This document shows positions 19,035 to 27,474 of a stretch of DNA of 64,000 bases, one piece after another. Location: contig CACXPX010000005.1 in assembly GCA_902769705.1 (NCBI GenBank), positions 1-64,000 on the forward strand, written 5' to 3'. The notes beneath the pieces were generated by a model. It was not told the origin of the DNA and did not search any database. It saw nothing but the letters and a program-made list of their open reading frames with translations. Origin of the DNA: an uncultured Prevotellaceae bacterium. Lineage in GTDB: Bacteria > Bacteroidota > Bacteroidia > Bacteroidales > Bacteroidaceae. Positions within the stretch are counted from its first letter, which is position 1; each line of letters begins with the position of its first letter. The position numbers were made by a program, and so were the translations under genes.

Positions 19035-19068
19035 TTTGATATCTTCAAATAAATGTTGTAATTTTACA
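19035..19068 (+). promoter_or_regulatory. Arabinose operon promoter overlapped by a TGTAA-TT-TTACA operator
   Basis: TTTG (19035-19038), 20 bases, TAATTTTA (19059-19066), a near match to TAnnTTTG. The palindrome TGTAATTTTACA (19057-19068) covers the -7 box, so a bound repressor would block RNA polymerase. The first gene starts at 19107. Confidence 0.6.
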
Positions 19069-19106
19069 CCAAAATAACAAGTACTAACTTAATAATCCTT
19101 ATTTTT

Positions 19107-20270
19107 ATGCTTAAACTTAAGAGTATTTTCATGGGAATCGGAGTGGCAGCCATTCTGTTCTCATCGTGTTCGAAAAGCAATCAAACCCTTTCCGGGCTTG
19201 ACCCTGCAGCCTTTGATACCACCATCAATGGCAAACCAGTAAAACTGTACACGCTCACCAACAAGAACGGTATGGAAGTTTGTATCACCAACTTTGGCGG
19301 ACGCATTGTATCGCTGATGACAAGAGACAGGAATGGCGCTTTTGTTGACGTCGTTCTTGGCTATGACAACATCAAGCAATATGCCGATACCGTAAACAGC
19401 CCCAGCGACTTCGGAGCTACCATCGGCCGTTATGCCAACCGCATCAACAAAGGCCAGCTGATTATCGACGCCAAGAAGATTCAATTGCCCACCAACAACT
19501 TCGGCCATTGCCTCCACGGCGGACCTTCTGGCTGGCAATATCAAGTGTATGATGCCGAACAGATCGACCCGCAGACCCTGAAACTGACTATCGTTTCTCC
19601 CGATGGTGACAACGGATTCCCCGGAACCGTTACGGCAACTGCCACCTACAAACTGACCGATGACGATGCTCTTGATTGCACATTCGAAGCAACCACCGAC
19701 AAAGAGACTGTTATCAACATGTGCAACCACTCTTATTTCACGCTTACAGGCGACCCGTCACAGCCTGGTACGAACATGATTCTTCATGTGAATGCCGACA
19801 AGATGACTCCTGTTGACACCACTTACATGACAACTGGTGAAATTCGCGACGTCTATGGTTCTTCTTTGGACTTCAACAAGCCTCGCGCCCTCTATGAGCT
19901 TATTGGCGACACCACAGAGCATCAAATCAAATATGCTGGCGGATTCGACCACAACTATGTGTTGAACACTTATAAAGACGGAAAAGGCAACGACCAGAAG
20001 GTGGCTGCCAGCCTCTATGCCGAGAACACAGGTATCTTCCTTCAGGTTTATACCAACGAGCCTGGTATCCAAGTTTATACTGGCAACTTCCAGGGAACAG
20101 GCATTTCTTGCAAGCATGGTATCAAGTATCCGAAGCACGTGAGTGTTTGCCTTGAGACACAGAAGTTTCCCGACTCTCCCAACAAGGTTGCCAAAGGTTG
20201 GCCCAGCCCATATCTGAAGCCCGGTGAGAAATATATGAGCCACTGTGTTTACAAGTTCTCGACCAAATAA
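19107..20270 (+). CDS. Exported lipoprotein aldose 1-epimerase
   Basis: 387 residues. Residues 1-21 form a lipoprotein signal ending in FSSC, so the enzyme is membrane-anchored outside the cytoplasm. The rest is a GalM fold: NFGGRIVSLMTRDRNG, TIGRYANRINKGQL, FGHCLHGGPSGWQYQV (catalytic His), NMCNHSYFTLTGD, and VCLETQKFPDSPN with the catalytic Glu. First gene of the arabinose operon, so it probably interconverts arabinose anomers in the periplasm before uptake by the symporter 45 bases downstream. A role on galactose or glucose is not excluded. Confidence 0.92.
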   Translation: MLKLKSIFMGIGVAAILFSSCSKSNQTLSGLDPAAFDTTINGKPVKLYTLTNKNGMEVCITNFGGRIVSLMTRDRNGAFVDVVLGYDNIKQYADTVNSPSDFGATIGRYANRINKGQLIIDAKKIQLPTNNFGHCLHGGPSGWQYQVYDAEQIDPQTLKLTIVSPDGDNGFPGTVTATATYKLTDDDALDCTFEATTDKETVINMCNHSYFTLTGDPSQPGTNMILHVNADKMTPVDTTYMTTGEIRDVYGSSLDFNKPRALYELIGDTTEHQIKYAGGFDHNYVLNTYKDGKGNDQKVAASLYAENTGIFLQVYTNEPGIQVYTGNFQGTGISCKHGIKYPKHVSVCLETQKFPDSPNKVAKGWPSPYLKPGEKYMSHCVYKFSTK

Positions 20271-20315
20271 AAACAAACATATTGAGTAATTAATCATCAT
20301 TAAATCATCTACAAA

Positions 20316-22061
20316 ATGAATTGGAAAACAAATGAATTCTTATGGCTCGACTGGGTTGTGCTTGCACTCGGTGTTCTTGCCATTGTTTGGGCGGTTTATC
20401 GCGCCATCAAGAAAGATAAGGAGAAGATGAAAGGCGCCGACTCGCAGGACTATCTCTTCGGTAAGGGCGAACCTTGGTATGTGATTGGTGCTGCCATCTT
20501 TGCCGCCAACATCGGTTCAGAGCACTTGGTAGGTCTCGCCGGTACTGGAGCAAAGGATGGTGTTGGTATGGCCCACTGGGAGATGCAAGGCTGGATGATT
20601 CTCATCCTCGGCTGGCTCTTCGTGCCTTTCTATCAGTTGCTGAACAACAAGATGGGCAAAATCATCACGATGCCCGACTTCTTGAAGTTCCGCTACACCC
20701 AGCGCACGGGTTCGTGGCTGTCAATCATCACGCTGATTGCTTACGTGCTGACCAAGGTTAGTGTGACGGCTTTCACGGGTGGTATCTTCTTCGAATACTT
20801 GCTTGGTCTTCCCTTCTGGTGGGGTGCTATCGGCTTGATTGCCATCACCGCCGTGTTCACCGTGTTTGGTGGAATGAAGGGTGTGATGACGCTTTCGGCC
20901 ATTCAGACACCTATTCTTATTATAGGCTCGTTCCTCGTGTTGTTCCTCGGTTTGAACATGCTTGGCGATGGTAGCATTAGTGCTGGATGGGGTGAGATGA
21001 TGAAGGTTTGTAACGCCGCTCATGATGGTTTCGGAACTACCCACATGTTCCATCCTGACAAAGCCGACCCCATGTATCCCCAATTCCCCGGTTATGTTGT
21101 ATTCCTTGGAGCTTCTATCATTGGCTTCTGGTACTGGTGTACTGACCAGCATATCGTTCAGCGTGTGCTTGGACAGACCAAGGGCGAGGATAATACGGTG
21201 GTTATGAAGCGCGCCCGCCGCGGTACTATCTGCGCAGGTTACTTCAAGCTCCTTCCCGTGTTCATGTTCTTGATTCCAGGTATGGTTGCTTACGCACTCT
21301 CTTTGAAGACTGGTAGCGGCATCGAGATGGACATCACCAACACCCACGACACCGATGGTGCTTTCGCCATGATGGTGAAGAACATCCTCCCGGCTGGTGT
21401 GAAAGGTATCGTGACCATTGGTTTCATTTGCGCTCTTGTTGCCTCTCTGGCAGCTTTCTTCAACAGCTGTGCCACACTCTTCACCGAGGACTTCTACAAG
21501 CCCATGAAGAAGGGTATGAGCGAGGCTCACTATGTGTTTGTTGGACGTACCGCAACTGTTGTTGTTGTGATTCTCGGTCTGCTTTGGATGCCCGTCATGA
21601 TGTCTATGGGTAACCTCTACTCTTACCTGCAGGACATCCAGTCGCTGATTGCCCCGGCTATGGTGGCCGTCTTCACGCTGGGTATCTTCTCGAAGAAGAT
21701 TACACCTAAGGCTGGTGAATGGGGCCTCATTGGTGGTTTCCTCATCGGTATGCTCCGTCTGCTCACCAACGTTCTCACGGGTAGTGGAAAGGAAGTGATG
21801 ACTGGTGCATTCTGGGAGAACACCGCATGGTTCTGGCAGACCAACTGGCTCATCTTCGAGTGCTGGCTGCTTGTCTTCATCATCGTGCTGATGGTGGTTG
21901 TGAGCTTCTTCACACCCGCTCCCTCGAAAGCTCAGGTGGAAGCCATTACCTTCACAGGCGACTATCGTCGTCAGATTCGTGAGAGTTGGGGCGTTTGGGA
22001 CGTTGTTGCCACGCTTGGCGTTGTTGCCCTCTGCGCTTGTTTCTATGCTTACTTCTGGTAA
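20316..22061 (+). CDS. Sodium:solute symporter (SglT-like) for sugar uptake
   Basis: 581 residues with about 14 hydrophobic helices. SSS-family features: SQDYLFGKGEPWYVIGAAIFAANIG (abbreviated: SQDYLFG...IFAANIGSEH) at about 43-70, GTGAKDGVGMAHWEMQGW, and YWCTDQHIVQRVLGQTKGED in mid-protein, which matches sodium/glucose-type members. It imports sugar with Na+. Operon position between the exported mutarotase and the arabinose regulator points to L-arabinose. The next start is 21 bases downstream. Confidence 0.93.
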   Translation: MNWKTNEFLWLDWVVLALGVLAIVWAVYRAIKKDKEKMKGADSQDYLFGKGEPWYVIGAAIFAANIGSEHLVGLAGTGAKDGVGMAHWEMQGWMILILGWLFVPFYQLLNNKMGKIITMPDFLKFRYTQRTGSWLSIITLIAYVLTKVSVTAFTGGIFFEYLLGLPFWWGAIGLIAITAVFTVFGGMKGVMTLSAIQTPILIIGSFLVLFLGLNMLGDGSISAGWGEMMKVCNAAHDGFGTTHMFHPDKADPMYPQFPGYVVFLGASIIGFWYWCTDQHIVQRVLGQTKGEDNTVVMKRARRGTICAGYFKLLPVFMFLIPGMVAYALSLKTGSGIEMDITNTHDTDGAFAMMVKNILPAGVKGIVTIGFICALVASLAAFFNSCATLFTEDFYKPMKKGMSEAHYVFVGRTATVVVVILGLLWMPVMMSMGNLYSYLQDIQSLIAPAMVAVFTLGIFSKKITPKAGEWGLIGGFLIGMLRLLTNVLTGSGKEVMTGAFWENTAWFWQTNWLIFECWLLVFIIVLMVVVSFFTPAPSKAQVEAITFTGDYRRQIRESWGVWDVVATLGVVALCACFYAYFW

Positions 22062-22082
22062 TAAAAAGGAGTTTCTACAAAT

Positions 22083-22760
22083 ATGACTCAGTATTATAGT
22101 GAACATTCCCAAGTATGGGTTTCGGTGGATTGCATTGTTTTCGGTTTCGAAGACAACAAGTTGAAATTGCTCATTGGGCGTCGCCATATGGACCCAGGAC
22201 GGGGAGAATGGTCACTCTATGGAGGTTTTGTCAAGAACGATGAGAGTCTGGAGGATGCGGCAAACCGCGTTCTCCAAGACCTCACCGGCCTCAATAAAAT
22301 CTATATGAAGCAAGTCGGTGCATTCGGTGCCATCGACCGCGACCCGGGCGAGCGAGTTATCTCCGTAGCCTATTGCGCATTAATCAATGTGAAAGACTAC
22401 GACGACAAGCTTCGCAAGGAGCATGGTCTGCAATGGGTGGACATCGACGAGCTACCGAAGTTGTATTCCGACCACAACATCATGGTGCAGAAAGCCATCA
22501 CGATGCTACAACGCCGCATCAATACCGAGCCGTTGAGCTTCAACCTTCTGCCCGACTTGTTCACGCTTACCCAATTGCAGCACGTCTATGAAGCCATTCT
22601 TGGCGAGGAAATTGACAAGCGTAATTTCCGTAAGCGCATCAAGCAGATAGATTTCATCGAGAAAACCGAACTCATTGACAAATTGACATCAAAACGCGGA
22701 GCCGCACTCTATCGCTTCAACAAGAAGATGTATGCCGACTATCCGTCGTTCAAATTGTAA
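22083..22760 (+). CDS. araR: NUDIX-type transcriptional regulator (AraR of Bacteroidetes)
   Basis: 225 residues: a NUDIX domain (about 1-140) followed by a winged-helix DNA-binding region (about 150-225, [20 protein letters not shown] then [20 protein letters not shown]). The NUDIX box has lost its catalytic glutamates: where REUxEExGU is expected it reads RVLQDLTGL. The domain is therefore probably a ligand sensor. In Bacteroides thetaiotaomicron a protein of this design represses arabinose genes and responds to L-arabinose; the same gene neighbourhood here supports that role. Its likely target is the operator on the promoter at 19035. Confidence 0.88.
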   Translation: MTQYYSEHSQVWVSVDCIVFGFEDNKLKLLIGRRHMDPGRGEWSLYGGFVKNDESLEDAANRVLQDLTGLNKIYMKQVGAFGAIDRDPGERVISVAYCALINVKDYDDKLRKEHGLQWVDIDELPKLYSDHNIMVQKAITMLQRRINTEPLSFNLLPDLFTLTQLQHVYEAILGEEIDKRNFRKRIKQIDFIEKTELIDKLTSKRGAALYRFNKKMYADYPSFKL

Positions 22761-22786
22761 AAACAAGAATAAAAACTAAAAACAAC

Positions 22787-23494
22787 ATGCTGGAAGAATT
22801 AAAAGAGAAAGTCTTTCGAGCCAACCTTGATTTGGTGAAGCACAACCTTGTGATTTTCACATGGGGAAATGTTTCGGGAATCGACCGTGAGAAGAACCTT
22901 GTTGTCATCAAGCCATCGGGCGTCGACTATGACACCATGAAGGCAAGCGACATGGTAGTGGTGGATTTGGAAACGGGAAAAGTGGTTGAAGGCGACCTGA
23001 ACCCATCCTCCGACACCCCAACTCACCTTGTCCTGTATCGCACATTCCCCGAAATCGGCGGTGTGGTACACACCCACTCCACCTATGCAACTGCTTGGGC
23101 ACAAGCAGGCAAGGACATTCCCAATATCGGCACCACTCATGCCGACTATTTCCATGATGCCATTCCTTGCACCGACGACATGACTGAAGAAGAGGTAAAA
23201 GGCAACTATGAGCTGGAAACTGGCAATGTTATCGTGAAGCGCATTAAGGCTGGTGGAATCAATCCCGTTCATACGCCTGGCGTGCTTGTCAAGAACCACG
23301 GCCCATTCTCATGGGGTAAGGATGCTGACAATGCCGTTTACAACGCCGTAGTTATGGAGCAAGTGGCAAAGATGGCATTCGTGTCTTATAGCGTGAATCC
23401 TGAAACCACAATGAACCCGCTTCTCATCGAGAAGCATTTCTCGCGCAAGCATGGCCCTAATGCCTACTATGGACAAAAGGGACAAAAGCATTAA
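22787..23494 (+). CDS. araD: L-ribulose-5-phosphate 4-epimerase
   Basis: 235 residues of the class II aldolase family: [20 protein letters not shown] near the N terminus, [16 protein letters not shown] carrying zinc-binding histidines, [20 protein letters not shown], and a C-terminal [16 protein letters not shown] typical of AraD. It converts L-ribulose 5-phosphate to D-xylulose 5-phosphate, the last dedicated step of arabinose breakdown. Operon order araR-araD-araA-kinase. Confidence 0.95.
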   Translation: MLEELKEKVFRANLDLVKHNLVIFTWGNVSGIDREKNLVVIKPSGVDYDTMKASDMVVVDLETGKVVEGDLNPSSDTPTHLVLYRTFPEIGGVVHTHSTYATAWAQAGKDIPNIGTTHADYFHDAIPCTDDMTEEEVKGNYELETGNVIVKRIKAGGINPVHTPGVLVKNHGPFSWGKDADNAVYNAVVMEQVAKMAFVSYSVNPETTMNPLLIEKHFSRKHGPNAYYGQKGQKH

Positions 23495-23550
23495 AAACAC
23501 AACTTATAACTTATAATTTATTAATGTAATAACTTAAAACACTTAAAGCA

Positions 23551-25092
23551 ATGATTAAAGCATTTGAGAATTACGAAATTTGGTGGGTGACTGGTGCCCA
23601 GTTGCTCTATGGAGGTGATGCAGTCGTAGCAGTTGACGGTCATAGCAAGGAGATGGTGGCAGGCTTGAACGAAAGCGGAATCATCCCCATCAAGGTGGTT
23701 TATAAAGGAACTGCCAATAGTTCGAAAGAAGTGGAAGCCGTGATGAAGGCAGCCAATAACGACGAGAAGTGTGTGGGTATCATCACTTGGATGCACACAT
23801 TTTCTCCCGCAAAGATGTGGATTAAGGGTTTGCAGGACCTGCAGAAGCCCCTACTGCATTTCCACACCCAATACAATGCTGAGATTCCTTGGGACAGCAT
23901 CGACATGGACTTCATGAACCTGAACCAGAGCGCTCATGGCGACATCGAGTTCGGGCACATCTGCACCCGCATGCGTGTTCCTCGCAAGGTGGTTTGCGGC
24001 TATTGGAAGGACGAAGAGGCTCAGAAGAAAATTGCTGTTTGGGCACGTGTGGCAGCAGGTGTTGCTGACGCAAAGAATGTACGTTGCTTGATGTTCGGTA
24101 TGAACATGAACAACGTGGCTGTTACCGATGGCGACCGTGTGGAGTTCGAGCAGCGTCTCGGCTATCATGTGGACTACTATCCTGTCTCCTCTCTGATGGA
24201 ATACTACAAGAAGGTGACCGATGCCGAAGCCGATGAGTTGGTTGAAGAGTACAAGAAGCTCTACACCATTAAGATTGACGAGAGCGGCGAGGAAGTTTAT
24301 TGGGAGAAGGTGAAGAACTCTGCCAAAGCCGAAATTGCCCTTCGTCGTGTGCTGAAGGATGAAGGCGCAAATGCATTCACCACCAACTTCGACGACCTTG
24401 GTGATGCCAACATCGACGATCCCAACTTCTGTGGTTTCGACCAGATTCCTGGCCTTGCCTCACAACGCCTGATGGAAGAAGGTTATGGTTTCGGTGCTGA
24501 GGGTGACTGGAAGACCGCTTGCCTCTATCGCACTCTTTGGGTGATTCAGCAGGGCATGCCTACTGGTTGCTCGTTCCTCGAGGACTACACGCTGAACTTT
24601 GCCGGCGACCGTTCATCTTGCCTGCAGAGCCACATGCTCGAGATTTGTCCGCTCATCGCAACCGACAAACCCAAACTGGAGGTTCACTTCCTGGGCATCG
24701 GTATCCGCAAGCAGCAGACCGCCCGCTTGGTGTTCACGTCAAAGGTTGGTCATGGCATCAAGGCCACTGTTGTCGACCTTGGCAACCGCTTCCGCCTGAT
24801 TTCTCAAGAAGTGGAGTGCATCGAGCCGAAGCCCATGCCTCACCTTCCCGTTGCATCTGCTCTTTGGGTTCCCCAGCCGACATTCGAAATTGGCGCCGGC
24901 GCATGGATCTTGGCAGGTGGCACACACCACAGCGCATTCTCCTACGACATCACCGAGGAGTACTGGGAAGACTTTGCTGAGATGACTGGCATCGAGTATG
25001 TCAAGATCAACAAGGACACCAAGACCAGCGAATTCAAGCAGCAGCTCCAGAACAACGAGATGTATTACATGTTGTCTAAAGCCCTGCGTTAA
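23551..25092 (+). CDS. araA: L-arabinose isomerase
   Basis: 513 residues. Full-length match to AraA: IWWVTGAQLLYG at the N terminus, CVGIITWMHTFSPAKMWIKG, LHFHTQYNAEIPWDSIDMDF, GYWKDEEAQKKIAVWARVAA, GDWKTACLYRTLWVIQQGMP, SFLEDYTLNF (active-site Glu) and GGTHHSAFSY (metal-binding His). It isomerises L-arabinose to L-ribulose with Mn2+. A hairpin-forming repeat separates it from the kinase gene. Confidence 0.96.
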   Translation: MIKAFENYEIWWVTGAQLLYGGDAVVAVDGHSKEMVAGLNESGIIPIKVVYKGTANSSKEVEAVMKAANNDEKCVGIITWMHTFSPAKMWIKGLQDLQKPLLHFHTQYNAEIPWDSIDMDFMNLNQSAHGDIEFGHICTRMRVPRKVVCGYWKDEEAQKKIAVWARVAAGVADAKNVRCLMFGMNMNNVAVTDGDRVEFEQRLGYHVDYYPVSSLMEYYKKVTDAEADELVEEYKKLYTIKIDESGEEVYWEKVKNSAKAEIALRRVLKDEGANAFTTNFDDLGDANIDDPNFCGFDQIPGLASQRLMEEGYGFGAEGDWKTACLYRTLWVIQQGMPTGCSFLEDYTLNFAGDRSSCLQSHMLEICPLIATDKPKLEVHFLGIGIRKQQTARLVFTSKVGHGIKATVVDLGNRFRLISQEVECIEPKPMPHLPVASALWVPQPTFEIGAGAWILAGGTHHSAFSYDITEEYWEDFAEMTGIEYVKINKDTKTSEFKQQLQNNEMYYMLSKALR

Positions 25093-25111
25093 TGTTTAAT
25101 AGGCATGGATT

Positions 25112-25160
25112 GCACGGATGAACACGAATGATCTGTAGTGTAAAACCGTGTAATCCGTGC
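25112..25160. repeat. Hairpin repeat (CACGGAT type) between araA and the kinase gene
   Basis: GCACGGAT (25112-25119) and ATCCGTGC (25153-25160) are exact inverted copies; inner CACG/CGTG parts add pairing. The CACGGATTACACGG-like wording resembles a short repeat common in Bacteroidales genomes. It is intercistronic and may affect relative mRNA levels. Confidence 0.6.
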
Positions 25161-25176
25161 CAAAAACAATTGAATT

Positions 25177-26769
25177 ATGACCGCAAAACAAACTATTGAG
25201 GCTGGAAAAGCCATATTGGGCATTGAGTTTGGCTCCACCCGCATCAAGGCCGTCCTCATCGATGAAGAGAGCAAGCCCATTGCACAAGGCTCTCACGAGT
25301 GGGAAAACCAACTTGTTGACGGTCTTTGGACCTACAGCACCGAAGCCATTTGGTATGGTCTTCAGGATTGCTACGCCGACCTTCGTGCCGATGTCCGCAA
25401 ACAATACGACGTTGAGATAGAGGCTCTTGCCGCCATCGGCTTCTCTGCCATGATGCACGGCTATATGGCCTTCAACGATAAGCAAGAGATTCTGGTGCCT
25501 TTCCGCACATGGCGCAACACCAACACAGGTAAGGCTGCCGCCGAGCTCTCCAAGCTTTTCAACTACAACATCCCCCTTCGTTGGAGCATCTCGCACCTCT
25601 ACCAGTGCATTCTCGACAACGAGGAGCATGTTTCTGACATCAAATATCTGACCACCCTCGCCGGCTATGTGCATTGGCAGGTGACTGGTCAGTTTGTGTT
25701 GGGCGTGGGCGATGCATCGGGCATGATTCCCGTTGATCCCGCCACGAAAACCTACGATGCCGAGATGGTTCGCAAGTTTGACGAACTCATCGCTCCGAAG
25801 GGATTCTCGTGGAAACTGCTCGACATTCTTCCCAAGTCGCTCAATGCAGGCGAGAGTGCCGGATTCCTCTCTCCTGAGGGTGCTAAGCGGCTCGATGTCA
25901 GCGGCCATCTGAAGGCAGGTATCCCCGTTTGTCCTCCTGAAGGCGACGCCGGAACTGGAATGGTTGCCACAAATGCCGTGAAACCCCGTACGGGAAATGT
26001 ATCGGCTGGCACATCTTCGTTCTCGATGATTGTGCTCGAGAAGCCCATCTCAAAGCCTTACGAAGTGCTCGATATGGTCACCACTCCCGACGGCTCGCTC
26101 GTTGCTATGGTGCATTGCAACAACTGCACCAGCGACATCAACGCCTGGGTGGGTCTCTTCAAGGAGTATCAGCAGCTGCTCGGAGTACCTGTCGACATGA
26201 ACGAGCTCTATGGCAAACTGTTCAACAAAGCCCTCGAGGGAGATGCCGATTGTGGAGGTCTGATGGCCTACAACTATGTCTCTGGCGAGCCTGTAACAGG
26301 ACTCACCGACGGCCGTCCTCTCTTCGTACGCTCAGCCAACGACAAGTTCAACCTCGCCAACTTCATGCGCGCCCAACTCTATGGAGCTATAGCCGTGCTG
26401 AAGTTCGGCAACGACATCCTTTTCAAGGAAGAAGGCGTACAGGTTGACCGTCTCACGGGTCATGGGGGTTATTTCAAGACAGCTGGCGTAGGTCAGCGCA
26501 TGCTCGCAGCAGCCCTCAACTCGCCCATCTCCGTCATGGAGACCGCAGGCGAAGGTGGTGCATGGGGAATCGCCCTGCTTGCCGCATACGCCGTGAACAA
26601 CCCCAACAAGTTGTCGTTGCCCGACTATTTGGAGGAAGTGATCTTCGCTGGAAACACAGGCGTTGAGATTGCTCCCACCGCCGAGGATGTTGAAGGCTTC
26701 AACCGCTACATCGAAAACTACAAGCGTGGACTTGCCATCGAGATGAGTGCTGTGCAAAACAAGAACTAA
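25177..26769 (+). CDS. FGGY-family pentulokinase, probable L-ribulokinase
   Basis: 530 residues of the FGGY carbohydrate kinase family: N-terminal ATP site LGIEFGSTRIKAVLIDEE (about 13-30), AIGFSAMMHGYMAFN, the substrate region VGDASGMIPVDP, the C-domain CPPEGDAGTGMVATNAV and GNVSAGTSSFSMIV, then TGHGGYFKTAGVGQRMLAAA. By sequence it resembles proteins annotated as xylulokinases, but in this operon the missing step is L-ribulose phosphorylation, and the equivalent Bacteroides gene beside araA does this. Last gene; a clear terminator follows at 26801. Confidence 0.88.
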   Translation: MTAKQTIEAGKAILGIEFGSTRIKAVLIDEESKPIAQGSHEWENQLVDGLWTYSTEAIWYGLQDCYADLRADVRKQYDVEIEALAAIGFSAMMHGYMAFNDKQEILVPFRTWRNTNTGKAAAELSKLFNYNIPLRWSISHLYQCILDNEEHVSDIKYLTTLAGYVHWQVTGQFVLGVGDASGMIPVDPATKTYDAEMVRKFDELIAPKGFSWKLLDILPKSLNAGESAGFLSPEGAKRLDVSGHLKAGIPVCPPEGDAGTGMVATNAVKPRTGNVSAGTSSFSMIVLEKPISKPYEVLDMVTTPDGSLVAMVHCNNCTSDINAWVGLFKEYQQLLGVPVDMNELYGKLFNKALEGDADCGGLMAYNYVSGEPVTGLTDGRPLFVRSANDKFNLANFMRAQLYGAIAVLKFGNDILFKEEGVQVDRLTGHGGYFKTAGVGQRMLAAALNSPISVMETAGEGGAWGIALLAAYAVNNPNKLSLPDYLEEVIFAGNTGVEIAPTAEDVEGFNRYIENYKRGLAIEMSAVQNKN

Positions 26770-26800
26770 TCGTTGCGCTCACGCTGAAACACTTCAAAGG

Positions 26801-26840
26801 CCATCGAACTCTCCTTAACAGTTCGATGGTCTTTCTTTTT
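26801..26840 (+). terminator. Rho-independent terminator of the arabinose operon
   Basis: CCATCGAACT (26801-26810) pairs perfectly with AGTTCGATGG (26820-26829); the T-rich run TCTTTCTTTTT follows. Confidence 0.85.
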
Positions 26841-27079
26841 GGCTATGATTTAGAAGTTGGCATAGGGTAAAGACATTGATGACTTTTGCGGCAAGCAACA
26901 AAACAGAACCACAAAAATCATCTGCCTTTCATTGGCTTTCAATTTCCGACAACACTCCCTAAAATGTATGAAAAATTGCGACAAATTTCTGACAACTTTT
27001 CCGTTCATTCTAGAAAAGAAATGTGTAAAGAAATATTACTTTCAACCTATTTCCCCTTCATTTTTGGTCGGCAAATTTG
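26841..27079. other. Intergenic DNA without recognised genes
   Basis: AT-rich, between the arabinose terminator and the 22-bp array. A frame at 26886 lacks coding character and runs into the array. The last 22 bases (27058-27079, beginning TCATTTTTGG) may be a decayed extra unit of the array. Confidence 0.5.
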
Positions 27080-27211
27080 TCACTTGTGGCATCTGAGGGT
27101 GTCACATGTGGCATTTGACACGCTCACTTGTGGCATCTGACAGCCTTAGAAGCCACATATGACGGGGTCAAAAGCCACAAATGACAACTCAAAAGCATAG
27201 CTTTCGCAAGT
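27080..27211. repeat. 22-bp-period array B (TCACNTGTGGCATYTGA) with inverted units
   Basis: Three direct units start at 27080, 27102 and 27124 with the core TCACTTGTGGCATCTGA. Two inverted units start at 27146 and 27168, containing AGCCACATATGA and AGCCACAAATGA, still on the exact 22-bp grid. A sixth unit at 27190 reads AAAAGCATAGCTTTCG, which matches the unit type of the array at 35401. Direct and inverted halves could fold into an imperfect hairpin. It lies between two terminators, outside known transcripts. Confidence 0.8.
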
Positions 27212-27400
27212 CTAAAAGATGTAAAGAAATCGGAAGCAACTGATTATCAACGACTTCCAAAAACGTCAATTTTTGGCCCTTTTCGCACCGAAATCTTTTC
27301 TGCTTCAGAATTTTCAATTCTCAGAGACCCAAAATTCAGAATTTTCTTGACAAATCGCTTCAAGTGTAAGCAACTATAAGATTGCTCAAGGCAATATGAT

Positions 27401-27449
27401 TCAAAAAACAAAATGCCAAGAGACTTTCAAATTGAAAGCCTCCTGGCAT
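27401..27449 (-). terminator. Terminator of uxaC
   Basis: On the minus strand ATGCCAGGAGGCTTTCAA folds on TTGAAAGTCTCTTGGCAT with two mismatches (plus-strand stem 27413-27449), followed by TTTTGTTTTTTG (27401-27412 reversed). Confidence 0.85.
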
Positions 27450-27474
27450 ATTTAGAATGTACCTAAGCAACTAA

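Noticed and set aside
20721-22187. Long minus-strand frame (488 codons) opposite the symporter gene
   Set aside because: A shadow of the high-GC third positions of the plus-strand gene; His/Glu/Thr-rich with no domain, while the plus strand encodes a clear SSS transporter.
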